A stretch of 50,518 bases of DNA, taken from Methylophaga sp. GTDB taxonomy: Bacteria > Pseudomonadota > Gammaproteobacteria > Nitrosococcales > Methylophagaceae. Location of the stretch: NCBI GenBank assembly GCA_002733105.1, contig NVUI01000005.1, forward strand, positions 88,825 to 139,342. The letters run 5' to 3'. The notes under the pieces were generated by a model. The model was not told the origin of the DNA. It saw only the letters and a program-made list of their open reading frames with translations, and made no database searches. Made by a program: the position numbers and the translations under genes. Positions 1-8,000 of the stretch are shown here, piece by piece. Position 1 is the first letter of the stretch; every line of letters starts with the position of its first letter.

Positions 1-80
1 GTGCTAAGCAGAAATTATCATTCCGATATGAGTCTAAGAAAGGCATCCATTCCAGTGGTAGGATATGTTATGGCGAGTAA
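1..80 (+). CDS. 3' end of an upstream aryl-polyene cluster gene (partial, probable hotdog dehydratase/thioesterase tail)
   Basis: Reading frame 3 is open from the window edge to a TAA at 78-80. It encodes about 25 residues ending HSSGRICYGE. The alternating pattern (KLSFRYES followed by a turn and HSSGRICY) looks like the last two strands of a FabZ/ApeI-type hotdog protein, which is the usual neighbour upstream of the glycosyltransferase in aryl-polyene clusters. It would overlap the glycosyltransferase start (ATG at 70) by 11 bases, as the other genes of this operon overlap. Only the tail is visible, so the family is an inference from a short segment and from gene order. Confidence 0.4.
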   Translation, partial: AKQKLSFRYESKKGIHSSGRICYGE

Positions 81-825
81 TGCGGCATTTTCACCGGCGA
101 TATTAATTCCGGTTTATAATCATGAAGCAGCTATTAAACACACACTGAATGCTGTGTTGCAGTATGAATGGCCGGTACTATTAGTGGATGATGGCAGTAA
201 AATAAGCTGCCAGTTAGTCTTGACCACATTGAGAGAGCAACATGCTGATCGGGTGGCTTTGTTACGTTTAGAGCGAAATTCAGGCAAAGGTGCGGCGGTA
301 AAAGCCGGTATTAAATGGCTCCACACTAAGGGATATAGTCATGCTATTCAGGTTGATGCCGATGGCCAACATGATTTAGCCGATCTACCCACGTTAGTCG
401 CACTGGCTGAGCTTCATCCGCTGGTTTTGGTGACGGGTTATCCGACCTATGATGACTCCATTCCTTTAGTCAGGTATTACAGCCGATATTTAACCCATAT
501 TTGGATATGGATTAATACACTTTCATTTCAAGTGAGAGATAGTATGTGTGGTTTTAGAGCCTATCCACTAGCACAAACAACCCCCTTACTTGAACGTGAA
601 AAATGTGGCGACCGAATGGATTTTGATATGGAAATCTTAGTCCGATGGCTATGGTCCAGAGGCAAAATAAAAGACTTTCCAACCAAAGTCACTTATCCAC
701 TTGATGGCATTTCTCATTTTAATATTTGGCAGGATAATCTGTTGATCTCCTGGATGCACTGCCGCTTATTTTTTGGCATGTTACGCCGATCGCCCGCTAT
801 TATTTGGCGCAAACTATATGGTTAA
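70..825 (+). CDS. Family 2 glycosyltransferase of the aryl-polyene cluster
   Basis: This is a 251-residue GT-A glycosyltransferase related to dolichyl-phosphate mannosyltransferases. It starts with the nucleotide-sugar strand AILIPVYNHEAAI, followed by LLVDDGSK, then the DXD-type metal site VDADGQHD and a C-terminal catalytic stretch around RMDFDMEILVRW. The frame is open back to base 1 (GTG), but ATG 70 is preferred: it has AGGA-like bases just upstream and puts the first Rossmann strand near the N terminus, as in relatives. Aryl-polyene clusters commonly carry such an enzyme, which probably adds a sugar or phosphosugar headgroup to the polyene lipid at the inner membrane. It overlaps the next gene by 8 bases. 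The role in headgroup transfer is inferred from cluster type. Confidence 0.85.
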   Translation: MASNAAFSPAILIPVYNHEAAIKHTLNAVLQYEWPVLLVDDGSKISCQLVLTTLREQHADRVALLRLERNSGKGAAVKAGIKWLHTKGYSHAIQVDADGQHDLADLPTLVALAELHPLVLVTGYPTYDDSIPLVRYYSRYLTHIWIWINTLSFQVRDSMCGFRAYPLAQTTPLLEREKCGDRMDFDMEILVRWLWSRGKIKDFPTKVTYPLDGISHFNIWQDNLLISWMHCRLFFGMLRRSPAIIWRKLYG

Positions 826-1762
826 GCACTCTCACTGGTCTAAAATGAGTGAGGCCGGCACTATTATGGGCATGAAAGCGTTACTCTGGGCATATAAGAT
901 TTTTGGTCTCACCGGTTTTCGTTTGATATTGTTACCAGTTATGACGTATTACTACTGCCGCCGACGCAATGCAAGACAAGCATCTCAACAATTTCTTCAA
1001 CAAATATCTCCATACCTGCCCAAAGAGCAGAGTCTGTCTTTATCAACATTTCGGCACTTTCTAATGTTTGGCGAAATCATTCTGGATAAGTTTTTAGCTT
1101 GGATGGGAGAAATACTAAAACAAGATGTTATTTTTGAGATGCCAGAAGTATTAGAACAGATTGAAAATAGCCAGAGAGGTGGCATTATTATTATGTCGCA
1201 TTTGGGTAATATGGAGGTCTGCAGTGCCTTTGCCGATCAACTCCCCGATATTAGCTTAACCCTATTGGTCTATACCCAACATGCCGAAAAATTTAATAGC
1301 TTGATGTCGCGGTTAAATAATAGTTCACGGATTAAACTATTAGAAGTGACTGAAATGACTCCGGCAACCGCGATGATACTATCTGAACGAGTTGAAGCGG
1401 GTGAATATATCGTCATTGCAGGTGATCGCACACCGGTCACTGGGCAATCCAGAATATCCATGGTGAATTTTCTAGGACGAAAAGCGCCCATGCCCCAAGG
1501 TGCTTTTATTTTAGCAGGTCTATTGACATGCCCTATCTATTTAATGTTCTGCTTAAAACAACAAAACCAATACCATATTTATGTGGAGTTATTTAGCCAA
1601 CAATTAACCTATGCTCGCAAACAACGGCAGGAGATCATCGATAATGCAGTGCAACGTTATGCTGACCGTTTGGCATTTTATTGTGTAAAATCACCGCTGC
1701 AGTGGTTTAATTTCTATCTTTTCTGGCCGGATAATAATGATGCAAATACCCCCGATATTTAA
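818..1762 (+). CDS. Lysophospholipid/lauroyl acyltransferase-like protein (LpxL/HtrB family) of the aryl-polyene cluster
   Basis: This 314-residue protein has the LpxL-type acyltransferase fold. It contains the H-x4-E catalytic motif (SHLGNME, His128 and Glu133 from this start), the AGDRTP block and the FLGRKAPMPQGA block that shapes the acyl pocket. A hydrophobic N-terminal helix anchors it to the inner membrane. Start 818 is chosen over 773 because homologues begin with a HWS..EAG segment, seen here as SHWSKMSEAG. That start also overlaps the preceding stop by 8 bases, as expected in this packed operon. In aryl-polyene operons this enzyme is thought to acylate the glycolipid headgroup or transfer the polyenoyl chain; which of the two cannot be told from sequence. 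Confidence 0.85.
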   Translation: MVKHSHWSKMSEAGTIMGMKALLWAYKIFGLTGFRLILLPVMTYYYCRRRNARQASQQFLQQISPYLPKEQSLSLSTFRHFLMFGEIILDKFLAWMGEILKQDVIFEMPEVLEQIENSQRGGIIIMSHLGNMEVCSAFADQLPDISLTLLVYTQHAEKFNSLMSRLNNSSRIKLLEVTEMTPATAMILSERVEAGEYIVIAGDRTPVTGQSRISMVNFLGRKAPMPQGAFILAGLLTCPIYLMFCLKQQNQYHIYVELFSQQLTYARKQRQEIIDNAVQRYADRLAFYCVKSPLQWFNFYLFWPDNNDANTPDI

Positions 1763-1774
1763 CAGGAGAAGCTA

Positions 1775-2182
1775 GTGATAGCAACGGAAGTTGTCATTGA
1801 GATCCCTTTTCATGATGTTGATTTAATGGCCGTGGCATGGCATGGACATTATGTAAAATATTTGGAGATCGCACGCTGTGCATTATTGGATAAAATTGAT
1901 TATAACTATATGCAAATGAAAAAATCGGGTTATGTTTGGCCGGTGGTTGATTTGCACTTACGCTATATCCAGCCTTTGCGATTTCAGCAAAAGATCAAAG
2001 TAACAGCAGAAGTAATTGAATGGGAAAACAGATTTAAAATCAATTATCTAATTGAAGATCTAGCAACAGGAAAACGCTTGACTAAAGCACACACAATTCA
2101 AGTCGCTATTGATCTCAATAATAATGAAATGTGTTATGAGTCACCAGCAATTCTTTATCATAAATTAGGGTTGTCCTTATGA
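1775..2182 (+). CDS. Acyl-thioesterase, 4-hydroxybenzoyl-CoA thioesterase (YbgC-like) hotdog family
   Basis: The 135-residue single hotdog domain has the N-terminal helix signature HDVDLMAVAWHGHYVKYLEIAR. It contains the conserved Asp of the 4HBT family (FHDVD) and the following aromatic-rich helix. The start is GTG at 1775, preceded by a strong Shine-Dalgarno (CAGGAGA at 1763-1769). In an aryl-polyene operon it probably hydrolyses or edits acyl-ACP/acyl-CoA intermediates. It lies 12 bases after the acyltransferase and overlaps the next gene by 4 bases (ATGA), so translation is likely coupled. Substrate is not visible from sequence. Confidence 0.85.
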   Translation: MIATEVVIEIPFHDVDLMAVAWHGHYVKYLEIARCALLDKIDYNYMQMKKSGYVWPVVDLHLRYIQPLRFQQKIKVTAEVIEWENRFKINYLIEDLATGKRLTKAHTIQVAIDLNNNEMCYESPAILYHKLGLSL

Positions 2183-2739
2183 GCCGTCTTTTCTGGGCCC
2201 TATTGTTCTTTCCTGTCATTTCTTATGCTGATCTTGATTTTGAACAATTAGGCAAACTGGCCAAGACGCCTCCCTCTTTTACCGGTAATTTTATCCAAGA
2301 AAAATATTTTAAAACCTTAGATGCAACGCTAATATCTTCTGGCACTTTGCGTTATCAACATGATGAGGCATTGTATTGGCAAACATTAGAACCTATTCAA
2401 AATGAATTGATGATGACAACGGAAGGAGTTATCAATCGGCAAGGCCAACAGGAATTTGTTCACTCAGAGATCAATTCATCCCCAGCCATCAAAATCATCA
2501 ATGAGATTTTTTTTGCCGTATTAACGACAGAATGGCAAAAATTAGCCACTTTTTTCAAGTTATCTGGCCAACTAAATGGACAGATTTGGTCGGCAGAATT
2601 AGTACCAAGTAATCAAGATATCAGTCAATTTATAGCTAAAATTACCTTACAAGGATCTCCACAACTAAACGAAATAGTGTTATATGAATTCAATGGCAAT
2701 AAAACAATTATTCATTTCGATAACTTAAAGGCTCTCTAG
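2179..2739 (+). CDS. LolA-like outer-membrane lipid/lipoprotein carrier of the aryl-polyene cluster
   Basis: This 186-residue exported protein has a signal peptide (MSRLFWALLFFPVISYA, cleaved before DLDFEQ). A LolA-type half-barrel follows, with alternating strands such as TGNFIQEKYFKTLDATLISSGTLRYQ and ALYWQTLEPIQNELMMTTEGV, typical of the LolA repeat in which an unsaturated lipid would sit. True LolA has the same size but lives away from polyketide genes. Copies inside aryl-polyene clusters are believed to shuttle the polyene lipid across the periplasm with the adjacent MMPL exporter. It overlaps the thioesterase gene by 4 bases. The carrier role is inferred from fold and context. Confidence 0.8.
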   Translation: MSRLFWALLFFPVISYADLDFEQLGKLAKTPPSFTGNFIQEKYFKTLDATLISSGTLRYQHDEALYWQTLEPIQNELMMTTEGVINRQGQQEFVHSEINSSPAIKIINEIFFAVLTTEWQKLATFFKLSGQLNGQIWSAELVPSNQDISQFIAKITLQGSPQLNEIVLYEFNGNKTIIHFDNLKAL

Positions 2740-2784
2740 TTAAAGACTATGTACACGCAGTGAAAATTAAAACATTGATACCCA

Positions 2785-5109
2785 ATGATGTCTAAGTTCT
2801 TCTTTGAACATGATTCCCTCAAACAAGTAGCCGCTATTAGCTGGCTACTATTGATACTGTTGGTGGTATTTTTTGCTTTTAAAACACCACCAACGATTGA
2901 TAGCAATATTATGGCGCTGTTACCTCTGTCAGAACAACAACCCATAGTCCAAAAAGCCACAACAACCATAACTGAGAATTTTTCTAAGCGATTAATTTTA
3001 GTATTATCAGGCAATGATGAACAACAACTTCATACCGAAGTTGAGGCACTGGCAAATCATTTACAACAGATGCCTGACATCGCCGAAGTAGAGTGGAAAA
3101 TAACCCCTCAAGATCGTGATCGTGCTCAGCAAGAACGATATCCATATCGTTTTATGTTACTGGACAAATATAGCCGAGAACAATTGTTATCAGCAGATTT
3201 TGATGCCTTATACCACCGCGCTTTGATGCAATTATACAATCCTATATCTGTAGGGAAAAAGGCACTCATTGAAGATCCTTTTGGCCTTTCTAATGCAATA
3301 TCAACCAATCAACACCAGTCTGCGATACTAGTGATCGATTCATTATTGAAAATAAAAAACCTTCAACAACCTAGCTATCTATTATTAGTGACTTTGGCAG
3401 CAGATCCCTTTTTATCGACATTACAAACTAATGTGTTAACGATGCTGGATGATCGGCAAAGCATATTGACTCAATTAGACATCGATCTGACTATGTCCGG
3501 CATGTTATTACATGCGGCCGCTGGTGAGCGTCAGGCTAAACATGAAATTTCAACGATTGGTTTGAGTTCATTGTTGGCAATTTTATTGATAATGTTATGG
3601 GTTTTTCGCCAATTTAAACCGCTATTATTACTCTTATTTCCTATCCTGATAGGTTGCTTAAGCGCCACCGCTATTACGATACTAGTCTTTGATCGCATCC
3701 ATCTAGTGACATTGGCATTTGGTGCTGGTTTGGTGGGCGTATCGGTTGATTATGCCTTACATTTTTTATGTGAGCGCCACTTGTCTCCTGCAAAAACAGT
3801 ATTAAAAAAAATCATGCCAGGACTAATATTAGGTTTATTTTCCAGCGTTATGGCTTATGCAGTACAAATAGTCGCGCCCTTCCCTGGATTACAGCAAATG
3901 GCCGTTTTTTCGGTGGTGGGTTTATCTGCATCATGGTTAACCGTTGTGCTGTGGTTTCCCTTGCTGACAAACACATTTAATGCTCGCCCCTTATTGGCCA
4001 CCCAAACATTAGACCGATTACGACAGTCATTCCCTCGAGCGGAACACAGTCCTCTATTATTAGGAGCATTGATAATAGCGGTTATGTTCTCATTGAGTAT
4101 ATTGTGGAGTGGTAATAGTGTTGATGATATTCGTTTATTACAAACTTCTCCGGCTAATTTATTAGCGGAAGATAAAAAAATACAAACAGCTTTGGGCGGC
4201 AATAACAGTGCGCAATTTTTATTAGTGTCGGCAGATGATCTAGAACAATGTTTGCAAAAAGAAGAACAAATAACCAAGCGGCTTGATACGCTTCAAGCAG
4301 AGGGTATCTTAGACGGCTATCAGGCACTATCTCAAGCATTACCCTCCCTTAACCGACAAGCTGAGAATGTAAAACTTGTTCAGCAACTTTATGATCAACA
4401 ATTATCGGCTTTTTATCATCATTTAAAACTATCAAAGAATAGTGTAACAACTGCGCAGCAACATTTTAAACAGTCAACATCAACACTGTTAAGCCCTGAT
4501 GTTTGGCAACAGCAATATGCAAGTAAAGCTTGGCAAAATTTTATTGTGCCACCGACCGCTAACACGGCAGCAACGATGATCCGTTTTACCGGCATCCTTA
4601 ATGATAAAGCCAAACAGGCATTAGCAAGCTTAGCTGATGATCACGTTGGCATATTGTACATTGATAGAATTGATACGATTTCTAAGCTTATGTCAAAATA
4701 TCGCATTGAAGGTATTGATTTAGTTCTCAAAGCTTATTTATGTGTGTGGTTAATATTATTTTTTCGATACAAAAGCCAAGTTTGGCGTATCATTTTGCCA
4801 CCATTATTAGCTTCTATTTTTACTCTGTCGATCTTGATGACGTTAGAACAAGGTGTGAATTTATTTCATTGGTTGGCACTTATTTTAGTACTTGGTATCG
4901 GGTTAGACATGGGGATTTTTTTAACAGAAACAAAAGAATCGGCCTATACTTGGCTGGCAGTATCATTATCTAGTTTGACCAGTATATTAGCCTTTGGTTT
5001 GTTATCACTGAGTGATACTCCTGTATTACATCATTTTGGCTTAACCGTCTTATTAGGTTTAATTTTTGTGTGGCTGTTAGCACCGATGATGCGAAAGGTG
5101 CCAACTTGA
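2785..5109 (+). CDS. MMPL/RND-family exporter of the aryl-polyene cluster
   Basis: This 774-residue inner-membrane transporter has the MMPL layout. There is one N-terminal membrane helix (about 14-33), a periplasmic loop (about 40-255), a bundle of five helices (about 255-420), a second loop (about 440-640) and a second bundle reaching the C terminus. The segment with GLVGVSVDYALHF corresponds to the acidic helix used for proton relay, and LGIGLDMGIFLTET is its counterpart in the second half. An in-frame TGA at 2776-2778 fixes the start at 2785 or the adjacent ATG 2788; no good Shine-Dalgarno is visible. It probably extracts the polyene lipid from the inner membrane and hands it to the LolA-like protein. 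Confidence 0.85.
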   Translation: MMSKFFFEHDSLKQVAAISWLLLILLVVFFAFKTPPTIDSNIMALLPLSEQQPIVQKATTTITENFSKRLILVLSGNDEQQLHTEVEALANHLQQMPDIAEVEWKITPQDRDRAQQERYPYRFMLLDKYSREQLLSADFDALYHRALMQLYNPISVGKKALIEDPFGLSNAISTNQHQSAILVIDSLLKIKNLQQPSYLLLVTLAADPFLSTLQTNVLTMLDDRQSILTQLDIDLTMSGMLLHAAAGERQAKHEISTIGLSSLLAILLIMLWVFRQFKPLLLLLFPILIGCLSATAITILVFDRIHLVTLAFGAGLVGVSVDYALHFLCERHLSPAKTVLKKIMPGLILGLFSSVMAYAVQIVAPFPGLQQMAVFSVVGLSASWLTVVLWFPLLTNTFNARPLLATQTLDRLRQSFPRAEHSPLLLGALIIAVMFSLSILWSGNSVDDIRLLQTSPANLLAEDKKIQTALGGNNSAQFLLVSADDLEQCLQKEEQITKRLDTLQAEGILDGYQALSQALPSLNRQAENVKLVQQLYDQQLSAFYHHLKLSKNSVTTAQQHFKQSTSTLLSPDVWQQQYASKAWQNFIVPPTANTAATMIRFTGILNDKAKQALASLADDHVGILYIDRIDTISKLMSKYRIEGIDLVLKAYLCVWLILFFRYKSQVWRIILPPLLASIFTLSILMTLEQGVNLFHWLALILVLGIGLDMGIFLTETKESAYTWLAVSLSSLTSILAFGLLSLSDTPVLHHFGLTVLLGLIFVWLLAPMMRKVPT

Positions 5110-5633
5110 AAGTAATCTTAACGCTTGTTCTAATGATGTGGCTGGCGGCCTGTAGTTTATTGCCCACCTCTTTTTCGCAACCCGCTCAGTTACAATTATT
5201 GTCTCCCATGGATGGCCCCAGTGCTAGACTGCTAAAACAAAAAATCACCCTAGAAACACAACCACAGCAACAATGGTTAGTTATTCTCCGCTTGCAGCAC
5301 GACTTGGTGCAATGGTTAGCATTATCTCCTACCGGCCAACCATTATTATCATTGCAATATGATGGTCATACTTTGGTTGAAGATAACTATTTGTCGATAG
5401 ATATAAATAGTGTAGATATACTGGCTACGATGCAATTTGTATTTTGGCCTGTGTCCTCAATTACACAACATTATTCTGCCAGTGATGGTTGGGATGTAAG
5501 GATTTCTGCTGACAGGCGGGTGTTGCAACATGCGGGCAATACACTGCTTGAAGTCACGTTTTTGGCAAAGGGGATCATCATCAACAACCATATTCATCAC
5601 TACCGGCTGAATATAGCAACATTAGAGCAATAA
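5106..5633 (+). CDS. DUF3261-type outer-membrane lipoprotein of the aryl-polyene cluster
   Basis: This 175-residue lipoprotein has the signal peptide MKVILTLVLMMWLAAC, with the lipobox LAAC putting the acylated Cys at residue 16. The start is taken as TTG at 5106: AAAGGTG lies at 5094-5100 with normal spacing, and the codon overlaps the exporter stop (TTGA). The longer frame from ATG 5070 would bury the signal peptide behind a hydrophilic extension, and ATG 5136 would cut it. The mature part is a small beta-rich domain without recognisable catalytic motif. In these clusters the lipoprotein is assumed to assist polyene lipid delivery to the outer membrane. Confidence 0.8.
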   Translation: MKVILTLVLMMWLAACSLLPTSFSQPAQLQLLSPMDGPSARLLKQKITLETQPQQQWLVILRLQHDLVQWLALSPTGQPLLSLQYDGHTLVEDNYLSIDINSVDILATMQFVFWPVSSITQHYSASDGWDVRISADRRVLQHAGNTLLEVTFLAKGIIINNHIHHYRLNIATLEQ

Positions 5634-5638
5634 TCGCT

Positions 5639-6829
5639 ATGGCAGTAAAACAATGTTATCTCAATGCCTTAGGCATACTCTGTGCATTAGGAGACTCCGC
5701 TGTTAGCGTGAAAAAAAATATCTTAGCACAGCAGCAGACGCTAACTCGTACAGATGATTTTAGCCCCAACACACCATTAGAACTTGGGCTTTACCAAGGT
5801 GACTTACCAGAAATTCCTTGGTCAGATAATCAGTGGCGTAGCCGTAATAATCAATTTGCATTAGCTGCTGTGCAGCAAATTAATCTACAAATAGAGGGTG
5901 CAATACAACGCTATGGTGCCAATCGTGTTGCGGTCATTATTGGTACCAGCACTTCAGGTAGTTTTGAATGTGAACTAGCTGTTCGAAGCTGGGTGCAAGA
6001 CTCAGCTATCCCCTCAGACTATGACTATAGACAACAAGAAATGGGCTCTCCAGCACACTTTATTGCTAAGACCTACGGGCTAAAAGGACCTTGTTATGCT
6101 ATCTCAACAGCCTGTTCTTCGGGAGCTAAAGCCTTAGCTGCTGCCAGACGTTTAATTCGCTCAGATATTTGTGATGCGGTGATTACGGGTGGTGTTGATA
6201 CCTTATGTCACCTAACCGTACAAGGTTTTTCATCATTAGAAGCCGTGAGTGATGACCGCTGTAATCCCTTTAGTAAGAACAGAAAAGGCATTAATATTGG
6301 CGAAGGTGCCGCCTTGTTTTTGATGACAGCAGAAAAAATCGGCATTGAATTAACTGGGGTGGGTGAAGGATCGGATGCGTATCATATATCTGCGCCCGAT
6401 CCCACCGGAGCAGGTGCAATAAGATGTATGAGTGCCGCTTTGAAAGATGCTACTGTGACAGCCGATGAAGTGGATTATGTCAATTTACATGGCACAGCAA
6501 CCAATCTCAACGACCACATGGAATCATTAGCAATGTATGAGGTATTTGGTCCCGATACTTGGTGTAGCTCTACCAAGCCCTTTACTGGTCATACATTAGC
6601 TGCAGCCGGTGCTGTTGAGGCGGGTATTTGCTGGTTAGCACTTGAAAACAGTATCGCCGATCCTTTTTTACCTGTTCACCTTTGGGATGGGGTAATCGAT
6701 CCAGCATTACCGCTATTAAATTTTGTCACTGCAACCGCTAAATTAGATAAGCCCTTACGTTATGCCTTAAGTAACTCATTTGCTTTTGGTGGTAATAATA
6801 TTTCTTTATTGTTAGGTCATATTAAATGA
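5639..6829 (+). CDS. Beta-ketoacyl-ACP synthase, aryl-polyene chain-elongation type (ApeO-like by position)
   Basis: This 396-residue FabB/FabF-fold thiolase carries the complete Cys-His-His triad: Cys159 in ISTACSSGA, His284 in LHGTATNLND and His318 in KPFTGHTLAAAG, with the supporting Lys313. It condenses malonyl-ACP with the growing aryl-polyenoyl chain. It is the first of two ketosynthases here. By order (KS-DH-KR-KS) it matches the elongating ketosynthase of characterised aryl-polyene systems, which pairs with a chain-length factor that must be encoded outside this window. It overlaps the dehydratase gene by 4 bases. The family call is firm; the elongation role is inferred from gene order. 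Confidence 0.9.
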   Translation: MAVKQCYLNALGILCALGDSAVSVKKNILAQQQTLTRTDDFSPNTPLELGLYQGDLPEIPWSDNQWRSRNNQFALAAVQQINLQIEGAIQRYGANRVAVIIGTSTSGSFECELAVRSWVQDSAIPSDYDYRQQEMGSPAHFIAKTYGLKGPCYAISTACSSGAKALAAARRLIRSDICDAVITGGVDTLCHLTVQGFSSLEAVSDDRCNPFSKNRKGINIGEGAALFLMTAEKIGIELTGVGEGSDAYHISAPDPTGAGAIRCMSAALKDATVTADEVDYVNLHGTATNLNDHMESLAMYEVFGPDTWCSSTKPFTGHTLAAAGAVEAGICWLALENSIADPFLPVHLWDGVIDPALPLLNFVTATAKLDKPLRYALSNSFAFGGNNISLLLGHIK

Positions 6830-7278
6830 GCCAAATCTTCAGTGTTGATGAATTAGTCCCCCACTCAGGTAGAATGAGTTTGTTAGATAATATTGTGGCG
6901 TATAGTGAAAACTGGCTGCATGCCGAAGTACACATTACCGCCGACTCAATGTTTGCTGAAGACCAAGGGGTACCTTCTTGGATAGGCCTTGAATATTTAG
7001 CTCAAGCCATTTCAGCCTATGCGGGCTTGCAAGAATCCGCGCGCGGAGAAAAGCCCAAGATTGGCTTTTTATTAGGATCCAGAAAATATGTCTGCTCGGT
7101 AGACTATTTTGCTATTGGTCAGACATTATTATTGAAAGTCACAAAAGAATTACAGGCTGAAAATGGTTTGAGTGCTTTTCAGTGTGTTTTATCAGGTGAC
7201 AACATCACCGCAACCGCCACAATTAATGTATTTCAACCCGATAATGCAGAGGAGTTTTTGCAGGATGTTATATCATGA
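6826..7278 (+). CDS. 3-hydroxyacyl-ACP dehydratase, hotdog (ApeP-like)
   Basis: This 150-residue single hotdog domain resembles FabA/FabZ. The N-terminal PHSGRMSLLD supplies the catalytic His (His13), and VPSWIGLEYLAQAISAYAG supplies the buried acidic residue (Glu56) in the long central helix. It would remove water from the 3-hydroxyacyl-ACP made by the adjacent reductase to create each new double bond. Aryl-polyene dehydratases of this type often work as a heterodimer with a second hotdog subunit, which may be the gene cut at the left window edge. It overlaps both neighbours by ATGA, indicating translational coupling. Confidence 0.85.
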   Translation: MSQIFSVDELVPHSGRMSLLDNIVAYSENWLHAEVHITADSMFAEDQGVPSWIGLEYLAQAISAYAGLQESARGEKPKIGFLLGSRKYVCSVDYFAIGQTLLLKVTKELQAENGLSAFQCVLSGDNITATATINVFQPDNAEEFLQDVIS

Positions 7279-8000
7279 ATAACACCATTTTAGTCACCGG
7301 GTCTAGTAGAGGCATAGGCAAGGCCATTGCATTACGATTGGCCAGCGATGGTTACGATATCGTCCTACATTGCCAACATAATAGAACACAAGCAGATCAA
7401 GTGCGGGAACAGATCATTGAGATAGGCCAAAAAGCACGCATACTCCAATTTGATATTGCTGATCGTGCGCAATGCCGATCGATACTTGAAGCAGATATTG
7501 AACAGTACGATGCCTATTATGGCGTGGTTTGTAATGCTGGTATTGCTAGGGACAATGCTTTCCCAGCTATACCGGGTGACGAATGGGACTTGGTATTACG
7601 CACGAACCTTGATGGCTTTTATAATGTTCTGCATCCGATAATTATGCCGATGATCCGGCGTAGAAAACCCAGCCGTATTGTGACATTATCATCTGTATCC
7701 GGCGAAATGGGCAATAGAGGTCAAGTGAATTATAGCGCAGCTAAAGCCGGAATTATTGGTGCCACTAAAGCCTTAGCGCTTGAGTTAGCTAAACGAAAAA
7801 TCACCGTAAATTGCGTAGCACCGGGACTAATTGATACCGAAATGACCGATGATGTCCCCATAGATGAGGCACTTAAACTCATTCCTATGCAGCGTGTCGG
7901 TCAGGTAAATGAAGTGGCCGCAACTGTCAGTTTTTTAATCTCACCTGATGCTGCGTACATCACTCGACAGGTGATTTCAGTCAATGGTGGAATGTATTAA
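7275..8000 (+). CDS. fabG: 3-oxoacyl-ACP reductase, FabG type (aryl-polyene ketoreductase)
   Basis: This 241-residue short-chain dehydrogenase has the NADPH-binding motif TGSSRGIGKA at 8-17, the NAG motif at 87-89 (CNAGIARDN), Asn111 and the Ser140-Tyr153-Lys157 catalytic set (SSVSGEMG, YSAAK). It reduces the 3-oxo group after each condensation. It is a cluster-specific paralogue (FabG2/ApeQ-like) lying between dehydratase and ketosynthase genes, so it is unlikely to be the housekeeping fabG. The ATG overlaps the previous stop as ATGA, and its TAA overlaps the next ATG as TAATG. Confidence 0.88.
   Translation: MNNTILVTGSSRGIGKAIALRLASDGYDIVLHCQHNRTQADQVREQIIEIGQKARILQFDIADRAQCRSILEADIEQYDAYYGVVCNAGIARDNAFPAIPGDEWDLVLRTNLDGFYNVLHPIIMPMIRRRKPSRIVTLSSVSGEMGNRGQVNYSAAKAGIIGATKALALELAKRKITVNCVAPGLIDTEMTDDVPIDEALKLIPMQRVGQVNEVAATVSFLISPDAAYITRQVISVNGGMY

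Noticed and set aside
5070-5633. Longer form of the lipoprotein starting at ATG 5070
   Set aside because: It would place a charged extension before the signal peptide; TTG 5106 has a proper Shine-Dalgarno and yields a normal lipobox.
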